7,046 bases of DNA from Oscillospiraceae bacterium (GTDB taxonomy: Bacteria; Bacillota; Clostridia; Oscillospirales; Ruminococcaceae), in the NCBI GenBank assembly GCA_029240015.1, contig JARBTU010000117.1, forward strand, positions 1-7,046, read 5' to 3'. Of this stretch, positions 1-6,324 are shown piece by piece. Both the position numbers and the translations under genes were made by a program. Within the stretch, counting starts at the first letter, position 1, and every line of letters begins with the position of its first letter. Under the pieces are notes generated by a model. That model was not told where the DNA came from, did no database searches, and was given only the letters and a program-made list of their open reading frames with translations.

Positions 1-1
1 A

Positions 2-829
2 GGGGTAGGCATCTGCGAAGAGAGTTCAGGCCGCAAGCTGCGGGGCAAGCTAGCTGCGGCAAGAGTTTATGCCAAGGAGCTTAGTGTAAGTGAAATACAA
101 TCTCGTTATCGTGCAGACAAGGGAGAAAATATAGATGCTATTGCTCCCGGCAATCCAAATGTGTTGGCATGGTATGATTTTCACGACGCATACACAGCAC
201 CAAGAGTCACAGGCATTACATTAAACAAAACTTCCTCCAGCATTAAAGCAGGTTCAACACTATCATTAATCGCCACAGTCGCTCCAATTAATGCTGAAAA
301 TAAGAATATTACTTGGAAATCAAATAACCCATCTGTTGCGACAGTCGATCAAAAAGGGAATGTGAAGGCAATAAAAGCAGGAAAAGCAACGATAACTGCC
401 ACTACGGTCGACGGTGCCAAAACTGCAACTTGTATTGTTACTGTCACTGATCTTAAAAACGAATGGATAAAACAAAGTGGAAAATGGTACTATTACGCTA
501 GCGACGTACTGCAAAAGAACAAGTGGATAAAATCCAGTAATAAATGGTATTATGTTGATTCATCGGGAGTGATGGCTACAGGTTGGAAGAAGATAAGTGG
601 GAAATGGTACTATTTGAATAGCGACGGTTCTATGATAACAGGCTGGAAAAAGCTAAGCGGCAAATGGTACTATTTGAATAGCGACGGTTCTATGATAACA
701 GGCTGGAAAAAGCTAAGCGGCAAATGGTACTATTTTGATGGAAGCGGAAAGATGTTTGCAAGCACAACCAAGAAGATTGGAGGCAAAACTTATAAATTTT
801 CCAATAGTGGAATCTGCTTAAATCCATAG
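2..829 (+). CDS. Modular secreted cell-wall-binding protein (LamG end - Big2 - CW-binding repeats), 5' partial
   Basis: The frame is open from the left edge to a TAG stop at 827-829, giving 275 residues. A GTG at 161 could be read as a start, but coding sequence clearly continues upstream, so the gene is cut by the window edge. The first ~60 residues contain GKLAAARVYAKELSVSEIQ, which resembles the final strand and exit of LamG/concanavalin-like jellyroll domains. Bases ~200-451 encode a Big2 Ig-like domain (VTGITLNKTSSSIKAGS..., then the typical ITWKSNNPSVATVD and GKATITATT). Bases 461-820 encode six 20-residue cell-wall-binding repeats rich in Trp and Tyr. In this family such repeats hold exported proteins on choline-bearing or other wall polymers. 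The likely role is a surface protein or enzyme acting on glycans, but the catalytic part, if any, lies outside the window. It converges on the transporter operon, and a hairpin terminator follows 10 bases after the stop. Confidence 0.85.
   Translation, partial: GVGICEESSGRKLRGKLAAARVYAKELSVSEIQSRYRADKGENIDAIAPGNPNVLAWYDFHDAYTAPRVTGITLNKTSSSIKAGSTLSLIATVAPINAENKNITWKSNNPSVATVDQKGNVKAIKAGKATITATTVDGAKTATCIVTVTDLKNEWIKQSGKWYYYASDVLQKNKWIKSSNKWYYVDSSGVMATGWKKISGKWYYLNSDGSMITGWKKLSGKWYYLNSDGSMITGWKKLSGKWYYFDGSGKMFASTTKKIGGKTYKFSNSGICLNP
461..820 (+). repeat. Six tandem 20-residue cell-wall-binding repeats
   Basis: Six consecutive 60-base units (461-520, 521-580, 581-640, 641-700, 701-760, 761-820) encode 20-residue repeats with the core GWKKxSGKWYYxxxDGxM. 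Units 3 to 5 match the core best. The first (EWIKQSGKWYYYASD) and last (TTKKIGGKTYKFSNSG) have drifted, as edge repeats often do. The conserved aromatic residues (W, WYY) are those that form choline-binding pockets in CW_binding_1-type repeats. Whether the ligand here is choline is inferred. Confidence 0.9.
602..735 (+). repeat. Near-perfect 60-base tandem duplication within the wall-binding repeats
   Basis: Bases 602-675 are identical to 662-735 at an offset of 60. The match breaks at 601/661 (g versus c) on one side and at 676/736 on the other. It therefore duplicates exactly one 20-residue repeat, including silent positions, while the neighbouring repeats differ at many codons. This points to recent unequal recombination, slippage or gene conversion. 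Confidence 0.9.
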
Positions 830-839
830 CACTTATAAT

Positions 840-879
840 AAACAAAGGCAACAGTCCGCTCGGACTGTTGCCTTTGTTT
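840..879. terminator. Strong hairpin terminator between convergent genes, probably bidirectional
   Basis: Bases 840-858 are perfectly complementary to 861-879, giving up to 19 pairs around a tiny loop (in practice 18 pairs with a GCTC loop). The stem has a GC-rich core (GGCAACAGTCC) and A-rich/T-rich feet, and ends in TTTGTTTT on the plus strand. It lies 10 bases after the stop of the wall-binding protein and 86 bases beyond the permease stop on the other strand. The minus-strand reading also ends in a T-rich tract (TTTGTTTATTATAA), so it can serve both converging transcripts. Confidence 0.9.
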
Positions 880-965
880 TAGAGAAATTGAAATTATATT
901 TTGAAAGAGATAAACAACAAATGATATGGATCATGGCAATAGGTCAATATAAAATCACTTCTAAT

Positions 966-3293
966 TTACTCACTCACTAAAGCGTATGCAGATATTTTAC
1001 GAATGCGATAAGTGATCAGCATAGAAGTAACATATGAAACAATTACAATGGCAATCCCAAATAAGGCAATCCAGGCAGGAGCTACAATATCCCGCTGTGC
1101 ATCTGACATAATTGCGTTCGTCTGCGTTATTCCAATAACACTCCCCGTGAATACCCCTATGATTATAGGCGCCAAAAATCCCAGAGATAATTGGTTCATA
1201 AGCTGAAAAGTCGTAAAACCAATTGCTTTTTGAACACCCAGTTCACGTTTTCTGCGGATAACCGATGAACTGATAACAAAATACAGTACAAGAATAACGA
1301 CCAATATCATCACAACCAGCATTGCAACCCCTACCTTTGAAACAATGGAGGTATAGATTCCCATACCTAGTTCTATATCTCTATCCATATCTATCGCTAC
1401 TAGGATGTAATCTCCGTAGGTATTTTTGAGTTTCTTTACAAATTCGTCGGCTTTTGTATCTTTATCCAAATATATCTGCAGATTTTGCTGTTTAAAATTC
1501 GGATTAATCTTCACAATGCCGTCACGGGTTACAGATGCGTTCATTCCACCCATACTCGCTCCCTGAGTTAAACCTGTGACAATATATTCAGCCTGTTTCC
1601 CTTCAAATTTCAGCGCAACATTATCACCAATGTTTTTTTGCAGCATATTTGCTAAAATTCCGGCAAGTACCACCTCATTGCTGTGGATCGGATACCTTCC
1701 CTCATAGATGGTATTGGTTTCTTTTTTAGTATAATCATCCATAACATAAACACTAACGTCATTATTCTCTATTTTTATCATTGTTTCATCAATAAACTGA
1801 ACTTTTCTTACATTACTCAAATTATTAATTTTTTCCACAAGCTTTACATTATCGGCTTTAGGGTTTAAAACGGCTACCGCATTTGAAAGCTCAACTCCGG
1901 GAGTCTCTGCAAATGTCCTGGTGTCAATTGTTGTATTATAAAACATCACAACAGCAAACGTACTGGCAAAGGATACCGCAACCAGTATAATACCTATCAT
2001 TAAACTCTGCTTCATATTTTGCAACATGGATTTAAACGCAAGAACAAGCGGCAAGCTTCCCCTCGATGTGTGTAACGGCAAATGATTCTTACGGAAAGTA
2101 TGCGTTGTTATTCCGCCTCTAAGTGCCACAATCGGATTAAGCTTATGGATACGTCCGGCACTGATAAAAGAAACGATTATTATGATAAATAAAATTGAAA
2201 ACAAAGCAATACTGCTGATTGCACCATCAAAACCTTGTGTCCACATGAGCCCTGATTGATGGGCGAAGACATCGGAAAGCACAGGTGTTGTCAAATACGA
2301 TAATGATATTCCCACTATACTGCCCACTAAGGCGATAATAGAAAACTGTATAACAATAGACAATACAATTTGTCTGCTGGTATACCCTATCGCCTTTAAT
2401 GACCCTATTTTTGTCATATCATCTTCAATGCTGTTGCCGATTCTGAACCTGACAACAATCAGGCATACGATTGCAATAATAACAGCGAAAGCCACCATCA
2501 TGACTGCTATGATATCCGCCATCATAGTACGAGACATTTTCACAAGCGGTTGCTGTCTACTGATAATATTTTTTGAAGACACCGTATTATCTGTTTTTAT
2601 CATTTCACTGATCTCTGTTTCAATGTTCTTATCTTTTTTGTTAAGATTCGCGAAAATAACTGCTGCATTATATTTGTCACCTAATAACTGTGTAACCCGT
2701 TCATACGTTTCATGGGGCAAATATGCTCCCAGAACCCCTGTATCAAATGAACTGAAAAACACATCTTCTGTAAACCCTTTAATCGTAAAGGTAAGAACTG
2801 TATTGTCCTTGAATGTCATTTTAAACGTATCATTGAGTTTATAACCACCGTCGACCCTCATCACATAAGGTAAATATATTGACATCGCGTCAGTAGAAAG
2901 ATTCCCCTCCATCAACTTCCATTTAGAAAGATTCCGCTTTGAATCTGCATCGTTTAAGAGAAACGAGACTTCGCGTGCATCGTCATTATAAGGAACGGAT
3001 GCCTTTGTCCATAATGAATCTTCTTTTTGCATTTTTAACACGTTTTCATGGTTTTTTAAATAGTTATCCATTTCTTGGCTATATGAATGGCTCGATACGA
3101 TATAGTATACATCAGAAGCATTGAGTTCTTGAGTTATCTTTCCAAAAAAACTGCCAAAGTTTATTGAAACCAGTAATCCAGCACTTAGCAGCAACGCTGC
3201 AATAAGAAACATTATTAACAGCGAAACGGTATGCCCTTTAGTTTTTCGTATATTTGCAAAGCTGAGTATAAACAACTTCTTCAAATTTACCAC
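966..3293 (-). CDS. ABC transporter permease, FtsX/MacB-like with two FtsX domains
   Basis: This 775-residue membrane protein has duplicated FtsX architecture. TM1 lies at ~22-46, followed by a large extracytoplasmic domain (~50-255) and TM2-4 (~258-282, 309-337, 357-380). The second half repeats this: TM5 (~428-452), a second outer domain (~455-645) and TM6-8 (~652-678, 703-724, 740-762). Each half carries the conserved cytoplasmic coupling motif after its first C-terminal helix: KIGSLKAIGYTSRQI (~295-309) and RRKRELGVQKAIGFT (~680-694). Eight helices and two outer domains fit the family of macrolide, lantibiotic and lipoprotein exporters or mechanotransmitters better than ten-helix BceB. 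The annotated GTG start overlaps the end of the ATPase gene by 7 bases. A TTG three codons later (3284-3282), preceded by GGGGTGG, is an equally plausible start. Translation is probably coupled to the ATPase. The substrate is unknown. Confidence 0.93.
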   Translation of the reverse strand: MVNLKKLFILSFANIRKTKGHTVSLLIMFLIAALLLSAGLLVSINFGSFFGKITQELNASDVYYIVSSHSYSQEMDNYLKNHENVLKMQKEDSLWTKASVPYNDDAREVSFLLNDADSKRNLSKWKLMEGNLSTDAMSIYLPYVMRVDGGYKLNDTFKMTFKDNTVLTFTIKGFTEDVFFSSFDTGVLGAYLPHETYERVTQLLGDKYNAAVIFANLNKKDKNIETEISEMIKTDNTVSSKNIISRQQPLVKMSRTMMADIIAVMMVAFAVIIAIVCLIVVRFRIGNSIEDDMTKIGSLKAIGYTSRQIVLSIVIQFSIIALVGSIVGISLSYLTTPVLSDVFAHQSGLMWTQGFDGAISSIALFSILFIIIIVSFISAGRIHKLNPIVALRGGITTHTFRKNHLPLHTSRGSLPLVLAFKSMLQNMKQSLMIGIILVAVSFASTFAVVMFYNTTIDTRTFAETPGVELSNAVAVLNPKADNVKLVEKINNLSNVRKVQFIDETMIKIENNDVSVYVMDDYTKKETNTIYEGRYPIHSNEVVLAGILANMLQKNIGDNVALKFEGKQAEYIVTGLTQGASMGGMNASVTRDGIVKINPNFKQQNLQIYLDKDTKADEFVKKLKNTYGDYILVAIDMDRDIELGMGIYTSIVSKVGVAMLVVMILVVILVLYFVISSSVIRRKRELGVQKAIGFTTFQLMNQLSLGFLAPIIIGVFTGSVIGITQTNAIMSDAQRDIVAPAWIALFGIAIVIVSYVTSMLITYRIRKISAYALVSE

Positions 3294-4045
3294 CCCATTT
3301 CGGTAAGGAATGCTTGAAGCCTATCGTGTCTCTCCTTATCACCGCTTACATACTTTCCTAAATCACAAAAGCCATGGATTACCCCGTCTCGCATATATAA
3401 AATGCGGTTTCCCCGTCTTGCGGATTTTAAATCATGGGTAACCATAATGACACTTTGCCCTTCGTTATTCACTTTAGTCAATACATCAAGTGCTGCTTTC
3501 CCTGCTGCCGAGTTAAGAGATCCTGTAGGCTCATCGGCAAAAACAACTTTTGGCTGATTGATTAATGCGCGCACGATTGCAGCCCGCTGAGCCTCACCGC
3601 CCGATAATTGGGTCGGGAATTTCCGCCATATCGTTTCGGTTAAGCCAACCTGTGCAAGCAGTTCTTTTGCTTTTGACATTATCGCTTTTCTATTGTTGCT
3701 GATAAGCAGTCCTCCGATAATAATATTATCAAGGATACTCATGTTATCAAGCAAAAACATTTGCTGAAACACAAATCCGCAATTTAATCTGCGGAAGACT
3801 GCCAACTTATCATTGGAAAGTTTCGCAATTTCCTGATCAAAAAATTGAATCGAACCCAGAGTCGGTTTATCCATGCCCGATAGAGCGTAAAGAAGCGTGG
3901 ATTTTCCTGCCCCGGATGAGCCCATTATGACTGTGAAATCCCCTTCAAATATCTTAATATCCAGATTTTTAAGGACGTGCTGCTGCAAGCCTCCGCTAGA
4001 AAAAGTCTTGCAAAGTTTGTCGGTTGATATAATTACGTTGCTCAT
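3287..4045 (-). CDS. ABC transporter ATP-binding protein (LolD/MacB-type)
   Basis: This cytoplasmic ATPase of 252 residues powers the adjacent FtsX permease. All motifs are intact: Walker A GSSGAGKST (42-50), Q-loop FVFQQ (91-95), signature LSGGEAQR (147-154), Walker B VVFADEP (167-173) with catalytic E172, D-loop region GSLNSAA and H-loop VTHD (H204). The length and the FADEPTGSLN string match the LolD/MacB/FtsE-type subfamily that pairs with FtsX-like permeases. The ATG start is set by an AGGAGG seven bases upstream. The stop codon overlaps the permease start, so the two form one transcription unit. A promoter with four direct repeats precedes it, immediately after the kinase gene, which suggests control by the neighbouring two-component system. 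Confidence 0.96.
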   Translation of the reverse strand: MSNVIISTDKLCKTFSSGGLQQHVLKNLDIKIFEGDFTVIMGSSGAGKSTLLYALSGMDKPTLGSIQFFDQEIAKLSNDKLAVFRRLNCGFVFQQMFLLDNMSILDNIIIGGLLISNNRKAIMSKAKELLAQVGLTETIWRKFPTQLSGGEAQRAAIVRALINQPKVVFADEPTGSLNSAAGKAALDVLTKVNNEGQSVIMVTHDLKSARRGNRILYMRDGVIHGFCDLGKYVSGDKERHDRLQAFLTEMGW

Positions 4046-4052
4046 TGATGCG

Positions 4053-4058
4053 CCTCCT
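4053..4058 (-). promoter_or_regulatory. Ribosome binding site of the ABC ATPase gene
   Basis: On the minus strand AGGAGG stands 7 bases before the ATG at 4045. This is a consensus Shine-Dalgarno sequence and fixes the start. It is stronger than the sites of the kinase and permease, consistent with independent high-level translation of the transporter. Confidence 0.9.
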
Positions 4059-4120
4059 AAAAAATAAGACTGCTAAAAACTTACTGAATATAAATCAGGT
4101 AAAGTTTTATTTACAGCCTT

Positions 4121-4153
4121 ATTATAGCTTATAAATCCTTAACGGGTCTTTAA
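4121..4153 (-). promoter_or_regulatory. Promoter of the ABC transporter operon, weak -35
   Basis: On the minus strand a perfect TATAAT lies at 4126-4121, about 75 bases ahead of the ATPase ATG. The expected -35 position, 17-18 bases upstream, reads roughly AAGACC/AGACCC, a poor match to TTGACA. A good -10 without a -35, preceded by direct repeats, is the pattern of an activator-dependent promoter. Transcription would start near 4114, leaving a leader of roughly 70 bases. No terminator is visible between the kinase stop and this site, so read-through from the regulator-kinase genes is also possible. Confidence 0.65.
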
Positions 4154-4175
4154 TCAATCCTTAACCAATCCTTAA
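4134..4175 (-). promoter_or_regulatory. Candidate response-regulator operator: four 11-base-spaced direct repeats
   Basis: Reading the minus strand, TTAAGGATT occurs at 4175-4167, 4164-4156 and 4142-4134. A degenerate copy, TTAAAGACC (6 of 9 matching), sits at 4153-4145. All four start exactly 11 bases apart, one DNA helical turn, so they lie on the same face. The last copy ends 7 bases before the TATAAT, and the degenerate copy covers the -35 position. OmpR/PhoB-family regulators are known to bind head-to-tail direct repeats with this period and to activate from sites abutting or replacing the -35. The array begins 6 bases after the kinase stop codon. That the adjacent regulator binds it is inferred. 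Confidence 0.75.
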
Positions 4176-4181
4176 ATCTTT

Positions 4182-5447
4182 TTATGCAATGAGTATTTTT
4201 AAAACTACAATAAAACCACTCTTGACATTTTTACATTCAATGTCTCCAGACATTTTGTTCATCAGATACTTGGAAATGTATAAACCAAGCCCTGTACCGC
4301 TTTTTCCTGCTGAATTTTTGGCCCGATAAAATTTGTTAAATAAAAGAGCAACTTCGTCTGAAGAAACCCCCGAGCCGTAATCTTTAAACTCTATTTGGAG
4401 ATACTGCCCTTTTATATCTGCCATAACGCCTATAGGTGTGTCCGCATATTTATAAGAATTACTTATTATATTGTCAACAACCTGCAAAAGTCTCAGCTTA
4501 TCTGTCAAAACGATGCACTCGGGAATATGCGATATTGCAGCTCTGTTATCGTAGTCCGCGTTTCTTATCAAATCATAGAGTATCCCGCTGGGTTGTTCTG
4601 TCACAGTGACGTTCAGTTCTTGCAGTTCTTCTAATGTGGCGTTGAACATGTTGGTTATGAGCGTATTTATCTGGTCGGCTTTTGAATTAATAACTTCCAG
4701 TTGTCTTTTGCTCTCCTCATTATCAGATTTCAGAATCATCACCTCAGAGACAGCCTTTATCGAAGCGACAGGTGTCTTAATATCATGGCTGAGAGAAGCC
4801 ACCAGTTCCTTCTTACTCTGATTGGCAATTCTTTCGCCTTCACGTGCTTTGGACAATTCTTCTCTCATTAAATCAAAGCTTTCTGTAAATGCGCCAAACA
4901 TATTGCCTCTATCCATTTGGAGTGGCACGTCCAGATTCCCTTCTGCCACATGGCGGGCAAAGGCTCGCAGTTTACGAAACGGACGAAAAATCAATTTATC
5001 CAGATAAGCCGCATAAACAACACAGAACAATATGATAAAAATTGTTGTAGCCGCAGAAAAAACAAGCAGATTATTTTTGTATTTCTCCCACAGTTCATTG
5101 GTGTTGTTATAAATAATTAATTTTCCTGTAACCTTGTCATTAAGCTTAATATCCACAATGGTATCGCGATTGCTGATTGCAGCGTTTATATCTTCATTCA
5201 ACCCGCTTTTTGTTGCCCCAACCAAACTACCGCTGTTATCAATTACAACATAATCCAATCCATACTGGGGGCATGGCAAATTGGATTTGTCCAAATTCCC
5301 CCACTGTTCAGCAAGCGATTGTGCAATATCATTAACGGCAACAGTGTCAATGCTAACCTTATATGTGTAACGAAAGATATAAAAAATCACACTAATGCCA
5401 ACCAATAAAATGATAATGGCTAAGATGGTCACTCTTTTAATGTTCAT
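4182..5447 (-). CDS. Membrane sensor histidine kinase
   Basis: This 421-residue sensor kinase should autophosphorylate and pass phosphate to the response regulator encoded just upstream. TM1 spans ~6-26, an extracytoplasmic sensor region ~27-126 and TM2 ~127-148, followed by a HAMP linker (~149-202). The HisKA helix carries SLSHDIKTP with phospho-acceptor H221. The ATPase domain shows the N box VVDNIISNSYKY (~323-334), G1 box DYGSG (356-360), the F-box-like LLFNKFYRAK (~368-377) and G2 box GTGLGLYIS (384-392), so it appears catalytically complete. The sizeable outer sensor region distinguishes it from BceS-type intramembrane kinases, which lack one. The ATG lies 9 bases after the regulator's TAG, and AGAGG overlapping that stop is its ribosome binding site. 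No ligand can be deduced. Confidence 0.95.
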   Translation of the reverse strand: MNIKRVTILAIIILLVGISVIFYIFRYTYKVSIDTVAVNDIAQSLAEQWGNLDKSNLPCPQYGLDYVVIDNSGSLVGATKSGLNEDINAAISNRDTIVDIKLNDKVTGKLIIYNNTNELWEKYKNNLLVFSAATTIFIILFCVVYAAYLDKLIFRPFRKLRAFARHVAEGNLDVPLQMDRGNMFGAFTESFDLMREELSKAREGERIANQSKKELVASLSHDIKTPVASIKAVSEVMILKSDNEESKRQLEVINSKADQINTLITNMFNATLEELQELNVTVTEQPSGILYDLIRNADYDNRAAISHIPECIVLTDKLRLLQVVDNIISNSYKYADTPIGVMADIKGQYLQIEFKDYGSGVSSDEVALLFNKFYRAKNSAGKSGTGLGLYISKYLMNKMSGDIECKNVKSGFIVVLKILIA

Positions 5448-5456
5448 GACAAACCT

Positions 5457-6131
5457 CTAATCCGTTTCAAATACATATCCCGTTCCCCATACAGTTTTAA
5501 TATAATATGGTTCATTGGGGTTATCCTCAATTTTTTCACGCAGTCTTCGAATGTGAACATTCAGTGTTCCATCGCCTGTAATGGTATCTCTCCAAACATT
5601 TTGAAACAATTCTTCCTTTGAAACCGTACGGTTTTTGCTTTGAATTAAATAGGCAAGCAATTTATACTCCATGGACTTTAATTTGACTTCACCGTCACTA
5701 TCCAAAAGTTTTTCCATGACAAAATCAATTTTAAAGTTTCCAAAGCTTAAAATATCAATGTGACCTCTGTATCTTTTTAACACAGTTTTCACTTTAGCCA
5801 AAAGAATGTTAAGCGAATACGGCTTTTGAATATAGTCGTCTCCTCCTATATTCAATGCAAGCAGAACATCATCATCACTTGTTCTTGCGCTTATAAACAA
5901 AATAGGTATGCTTGTAGCATTTCTCAGCTTTTTGCATATTTCAAATCCCGATGATTTTCCTAAATTAATATCCAACAAGATTAAATCAGCTTTATTTTGG
6001 GCTAAAAAATCAAAACAATCTTTTTCATCTGCTGCCCAAAAAGTTTTTACTCCAAACATATTAAAATATTCGCAGGTGCTTTGTGATAACGCTTCTTCAT
6101 CATCAACGATTAAGCAGTCGTATTTCGGCAT
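5457..6131 (-). CDS. OmpR/PhoB-family response regulator
   Basis: This 224-residue DNA-binding response regulator has an N-terminal receiver with acidic pair D10-D11 (VDDEE), phospho-acceptor D54 (LILLDINLG), switch residue S81 (FISA) and K103 (IQKPYS). A C-terminal OmpR-type winged helix (~126-222) ends in the usual wing TVWGTGYVFE, with recognition-helix region TLNVHIRRLREKI. The frame stays open 38 codons further upstream to a TTG at 6245. That start would lie inside a terminator-like palindrome, whereas the ATG at 6131 has GGAGGG 8 bases ahead, starts right before the first receiver strand (KYDCLIVDDEE) and gives the normal family length. It forms a tight operon with the kinase 9 bases downstream and probably activates the transporter genes through the direct repeats at 4134-4175. 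Confidence 0.95.
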   Translation of the reverse strand: MPKYDCLIVDDEEALSQSTCEYFNMFGVKTFWAADEKDCFDFLAQNKADLILLDINLGKSSGFEICKKLRNATSIPILFISARTSDDDVLLALNIGGDDYIQKPYSLNILLAKVKTVLKRYRGHIDILSFGNFKIDFVMEKLLDSDGEVKLKSMEYKLLAYLIQSKNRTVSKEELFQNVWRDTITGDGTLNVHIRRLREKIEDNPNEPYYIKTVWGTGYVFETD

Positions 6132-6139
6132 TTTCTTTT

Positions 6140-6145
6140 CCCTCC
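6140..6145 (-). promoter_or_regulatory. Ribosome binding site deciding the response-regulator start
   Basis: GGAGGG on the minus strand sits 8 bases before the ATG at 6131. It supports this start over the in-frame TTG at 6245 further upstream. Confidence 0.88.
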
Positions 6146-6173
6146 AAAGTCGAACTGTAATAATATGAAAATC

Positions 6174-6203
6174 ATTATAACACATTTTACATATTATTTC
6201 CTT
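6174..6203 (-). promoter_or_regulatory. Probable promoter of the regulator-kinase genes
   Basis: On the minus strand a perfect TATAAT lies at 6179-6174, about 42 bases before the regulator ATG, just downstream of the palindromic terminator. The -35 position (around 6203-6197, TAAGGAA-like) is a weak match to TTGACA. A TTCC-GTAA-GGAA inverted repeat at 6209-6198 overlaps it and partly resembles the TTAAGGATT unit, but it is not repeated at 11-base spacing. Autoregulation is therefore possible but poorly supported. Confidence 0.5.
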
Positions 6204-6230
6204 ACGGAATTTAGAGCCTCTTTCTCCGTT

Positions 6231-6274
6231 TAAAACAAAATACAACCGTTATATAACGGTTGTATTTTGTTTTA
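6231..6274 (-). terminator. 44-base perfect palindrome, probable terminator of the EcsC-family gene
   Basis: Bases 6231-6252 are exactly complementary to 6253-6274, giving 22 pairs with no dedicated loop. The core is AACCGTTATATAACGGTT and the outer stem consists of A-rich and T-rich feet (AAAACAAAATAC / GTATTTTGTTTT). It lies 50 bases beyond the EcsC-family stop on the minus strand, and the 3' arm ends in TTTTGTTTTA, the T tract expected of an intrinsic terminator. The stem is AT-rich, so part of the fold would melt at the U tract. The arrangement separates the EcsC gene from the regulator-kinase genes. Confidence 0.8.
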
Positions 6275-6324
6275 TTATTATAGTATCATATAATTTCTGA
6301 TTGTCTCACACGTTTAACTACTTC

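Noticed and set aside
320..514. Minus-strand frame of 64 codons within the wall-binding protein
   Set aside because: It is antisense to the Big2 domain and the first wall-binding repeat, is cysteine/phenylalanine-rich in a random-looking way, and has no supporting context.
461..820. 60-base periodic repeats as a CRISPR array or minisatellite
   Set aside because: The repeats are in frame, encode the 20-residue wall-binding motif and have no spacer structure.
880..965. Possible small gene or RNA between the terminator and the permease stop
   Set aside because: No frame with a ribosome binding site and no stable hairpin is seen. It reads as AT-rich 3' untranslated sequence of the transporter operon.
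2428..2844. Plus-strand open frame of 138 codons opposite the permease gene, along with other shorter plus-strand frames at 1012-1206, 1683-1868 and 2939-3124
   Set aside because: They are antisense to a long, clearly coding FtsX permease and show no recognisable motif.
4119..4131. Short inverted repeat TTATA-AGC-TATAA overlapping the transporter -10
   Set aside because: Five-base AT-only arms are expected by chance in such sequence, and it is better explained as the -10 element itself.
4395..5120. Plus-strand frames opposite the histidine kinase gene
   Set aside because: They lie antisense to intact HisKA, ATPase and HAMP motifs and overlap one another. They are reading-frame shadows.
966..6131. 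A BceRS-BceAB type peptide-sensing module
   Set aside because: The gene order fits, but the kinase has a ~100-residue extracytoplasmic region and the permease shows eight helices with two outer domains instead of ten helices with one. I therefore do not use bce names.
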